Below, one piece after another: positions 4,282 through 5,907 of a stretch of DNA of 5,907 bases (its first letter is position 1; every line of letters starts with the position of its first letter). Source of the stretch: Candidatus Woesearchaeota archaeon. GTDB taxonomy: Archaea > Nanobdellota > Nanobdellia > Woesearchaeales > ARS49. The translations under genes were made by a program, and so were the position numbers. The notes below the pieces were generated by a model. It worked only from the letters and a program-made list of their open reading frames with translations. It did not search any database and was not told the DNA's origin. The DNA is taken from assembly GCA_016203425.1 (NCBI GenBank), contig JACQMU010000088.1, positions 1 through 5,907 of the forward strand, given 5' to 3'.

Positions 4282-5907
4282 ATGGCTGAAGAAACTGTTC
4301 CGTCAGAGAAGATTGTTCCTCGGGTTATTGAGGATGAGATGAAGACGTCGTACTTAGATTATTCTATGTCTGTTATTGTTGGTCGTGCTTTGCCTGATAT
4401 TAGAGACGGGCTAAAACCTGTTCACCGCCGTGTTTTATTTAGCATGTATGAGATGGGAAATACGCACTCTAAACCGTTTAAAAAATCTGCGCGTGTGGTT
4501 GGGGAGTGTTTTGTTAAGGGAACGCTCGTGTTGTCAGAAAAAGGTTTGGTTCCAATAGAAAACATACAAATTGGAGATGTTGTTTTCGCTCAAAACGGAA
4601 AGAATCGTGTTAAAAAACTGTATGTGATGCCTGCAAGGCCATTGTTAAAAGTGAGGCTTGCTAATGGAACATCTGTTACAGCAACTTCTTCTCAGAAATT
4701 CAAAGTTTTAAATAACGATTTGGAGTTTGTGTGGAAAGAAGGGAAAGATATTCGCCAAGGAGATTGTGTGGTTATTAAAGCAGATTATCCTGCTGTTAAA
4801 GAATATTGTGCGTTAGGCAAGTTAAATGACAAGGAAATACATCTTAATGAGAATCTTGCTTATTTGCTTGGCCAGCTTATTTCAGATGGCTGGGTTGAGA
4901 AAGGGTGTCGTCGCGGGTTTGGGTTTAGGTGTGGTTTCTGTTCTTCTTCATCGTCGGTTATTGGTAAAATTAGTAATGTTTTGGAACAAGAGTTTAATTA
5001 CGAAGCAAGGATAGAAGAAAGGCATTATGAAGTTGAATCCGGCAGTCAAATGCTTCTTAAGAAGTTGTATGTTGTTAGAATTAATTCTAGCCAGATAAAT
5101 GAGTTTATTGTTTCGTCATTTGCATTACAAAATGCATTTGCCGTCACAAAACAAATTCCTGCACAAATTCTTGTTTCGCCTAAGAGTGTTATATTCTCAT
5201 TCATCAGCGGGCTTATAGACGGAGATGGCAGTGTCCATAACGAACGTAACGTGATTCGTTATTGTTCTGTTTCTGAAATTTTGATTGATAAGCTTCAAAT
5301 TTTATTGCAGCATTTGGGTATTTTTGCCAAAAGATATGTTGATGAGGATTTAAGGTCGCACGAAATTTTAGGGTGTGTCACCCAATCAAATTATCCTTAT
5401 TTCTCGTTGGAAATAAGTTCAAGATTTGCAGTGTTGTTAGCAAATAATTTATCCTTAGCAGATGAGCACAAAGCCGAATGTGCCGGAAGAGTTGTTGAAT
5501 CCTCTGATTCTTTGCTTTGTAGCGGGTTTGACGTTATTCCTTATAGTGGCAGGATGATATTTGAAGAGTTAAGCAGAAAACATATTGGGAGCGGTTGGTA
5601 TAATGGTGTTGATGGAAAAAAGTTCAGGAGTGGGATAAAATATAAGTCTGGCACTAAAATAAGGTATTCAAAAGATTTGTGTGAGAAAAATCTTGGATTA
5701 ACTCAAATTATTGAATGGGGAGTTGTTAACAAACTAAAAAAAATAGGGTCACCTTTATCTAAATTTGTTGAAGAAGTAATAGAGAATAATTTGGTTTTCT
5801 TAAAAGTTGATTCTGTCGAACAAAAACCAGCTGAAATCACGTATGATATCGAGGTGGAAGAAGACCACAATTTTATTGCAAATGGGGTAGTTTCTCATAA
5901 TTGTATG
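4282..5907 (+). CDS. gyrA: DNA gyrase subunit A, interrupted by an intein; 3' end outside the window
   Basis: Breakage-rejoining subunit of the type IIA topoisomerase that, with GyrB and ATP, introduces negative supercoils. The frame is open for 542 codons to the window edge. Residues 1-75 are the GyrA N terminus: [36 protein letters not shown] (17-52), then a short helix and KKSARVVGE (67-75). Residues 76-540 are an intein. Residues 541-542 (Cys-Met) begin the second extein, which should continue GKYHPHGD and the catalytic tyrosine beyond the window. The insertion falls at the place equivalent to between Asp72 and Val73 of Escherichia coli GyrA. The ATG at 4282 is the only usable start after an in-frame TAA at 4255. 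gyrB is not adjacent upstream. ParC is a less likely alternative. Confidence 0.94.
   Translation, partial: MAEETVPSEKIVPRVIEDEMKTSYLDYSMSVIVGRALPDIRDGLKPVHRRVLFSMYEMGNTHSKPFKKSARVVGECFVKGTLVLSEKGLVPIENIQIGDVVFAQNGKNRVKKLYVMPARPLLKVRLANGTSVTATSSQKFKVLNNDLEFVWKEGKDIRQGDCVVIKADYPAVKEYCALGKLNDKEIHLNENLAYLLGQLISDGWVEKGCRRGFGFRCGFCSSSSSVIGKISNVLEQEFNYEARIEERHYEVESGSQMLLKKLYVVRINSSQINEFIVSSFALQNAFAVTKQIPAQILVSPKSVIFSFISGLIDGDGSVHNERNVIRYCSVSEILIDKLQILLQHLGIFAKRYVDEDLRSHEILGCVTQSNYPYFSLEISSRFAVLLANNLSLADEHKAECAGRVVESSDSLLCSGFDVIPYSGRMIFEELSRKHIGSGWYNGVDGKKFRSGIKYKSGTKIRYSKDLCEKNLGLTQIIEWGVVNKLKKIGSPLSKFVEEVIENNLVFLKVDSVEQKPAEITYDIEVEEDHNFIANGVVSHNCM
4507..5901 (+). mobile_element. GyrA intein with LAGLIDADG homing endonuclease, 465 residues
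   Basis: Protein intron that would excise itself from the GyrA precursor and join the exteins. Numbering from its Cys1: block A is [13 protein letters not shown] (1-13), and an N2-like segment [15 protein letters not shown] follows. Block B is VTATSSQKF, with Gln63 where a histidine is expected (TxxH). The endonuclease insert has motif 1 [12 protein letters not shown] (about 117-128) and motif 2 [10 protein letters not shown] (232-241). Block F is [15 protein letters not shown] with His454, and block G is VVSHN (461-465), with penultimate His464 and Asn465, followed by extein Cys+1. All splicing nucleophiles for the Cys1/Cys+1 pathway are present, and only the block B histidine is missing. 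There is no frameshift or stop, so splicing is expected but should depend on a compensating residue. Third codon positions are more A-rich than in the exon before it. Confidence 0.93.
4855..5229 (+). other. LAGLIDADG homing endonuclease core inside the intein
   Basis: Two LAGLIDADG helices lie about 115 residues apart, the spacing of a single-chain, two-motif enzyme. Both keep the acidic residue before the final glycine (Asp202 and Asp315 of the precursor), so both metal-binding positions are intact. After motif 2 comes [19 protein letters not shown], the usual following helix. Further on, [16 protein letters not shown] (415-430) to [16 protein letters not shown] resembles the DNA-binding extension of archaeal inteins. 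The enzyme would be expected to cut intein-free gyrA at the joined-exon sequence and drive homing; activity is inferred. Confidence 0.85.

Noticed and set aside
4826..5014. 62-codon plus-strand frame in the intein region
   Set aside because: It lies out of frame within the long gyrA/intein frame, which has all intein blocks and endonuclease motifs.
1..5907. CRISPR array, insertion sequence or phage genes
   Set aside because: No regularly spaced repeats, no transposase or terminal inverted repeats, and the only mobile element seen is the intein.

Overview
The window comes from an archaeon. It carries an archaeal-type ribosomal/RNA polymerase cluster (rps13-rps4-rps11-rpoD), a stand-alone wyosine-synthesis enzyme (Tyw1), TATA-box promoters and Shine-Dalgarno sites of the archaeal kind. 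It also carries DNA gyrase subunit A, a gene archaea took from bacteria. Compact junctions, a short uS4 and a gyrase next to tyw1 would fit a DPANN-type lineage such as the Woesearchaeota/Pacearchaeota group, but that placement is inference.

Left half, minus strand (about 1-2402): a divergent promoter drives rps13, rps4, rps11 and rpoD, followed 6 nt later by the 5' two thirds of a tRNA-Leu(GAG) cut by the window edge. Genes abut or overlap (TAAATG and ATGA junctions), except for a 75-nt gap between rps13 and rps4. That gap is exactly filled by a 24-codon micro-ORF that looks like a decayed copy of the start of rps4.

Middle, plus strand (2403-4197): a strong TATA box sits about 26 nt before the tyw1 ATG, which implies a leaderless message. 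tyw1 overlaps a small unknown gene, which overlaps a second small gene paralogous to it. The three look like one transcription unit.

Right, plus strand (4198-5907): gyrA has its own TATA box, bracketed by a repeated TCGTCGAYAA element. Its reading frame is open to the window end. After 75 residues of GyrA it is interrupted by a complete 465-residue intein with a two-motif LAGLIDADG homing endonuclease, and only two residues of the downstream extein are visible. The intein sits a few residues before the position of the quinolone-resistance serine, in the DNA-binding helix-turn-helix region. It has Gln where nearly all inteins have the block B histidine, and its third-position base use differs from the host exon.

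Across the window the plus strand is rich in T and G whichever way the genes point, so the ribosomal genes have A/C-rich coding strands and tyw1 and the gyrA exon have T/G-rich ones. This suggests a strong replication-strand bias. The clearest points of interest are the atypical GyrA intein, the unexplained micro-ORF, the paralogous small-protein pair and the half-degenerate Fe-S domain of RpoD.
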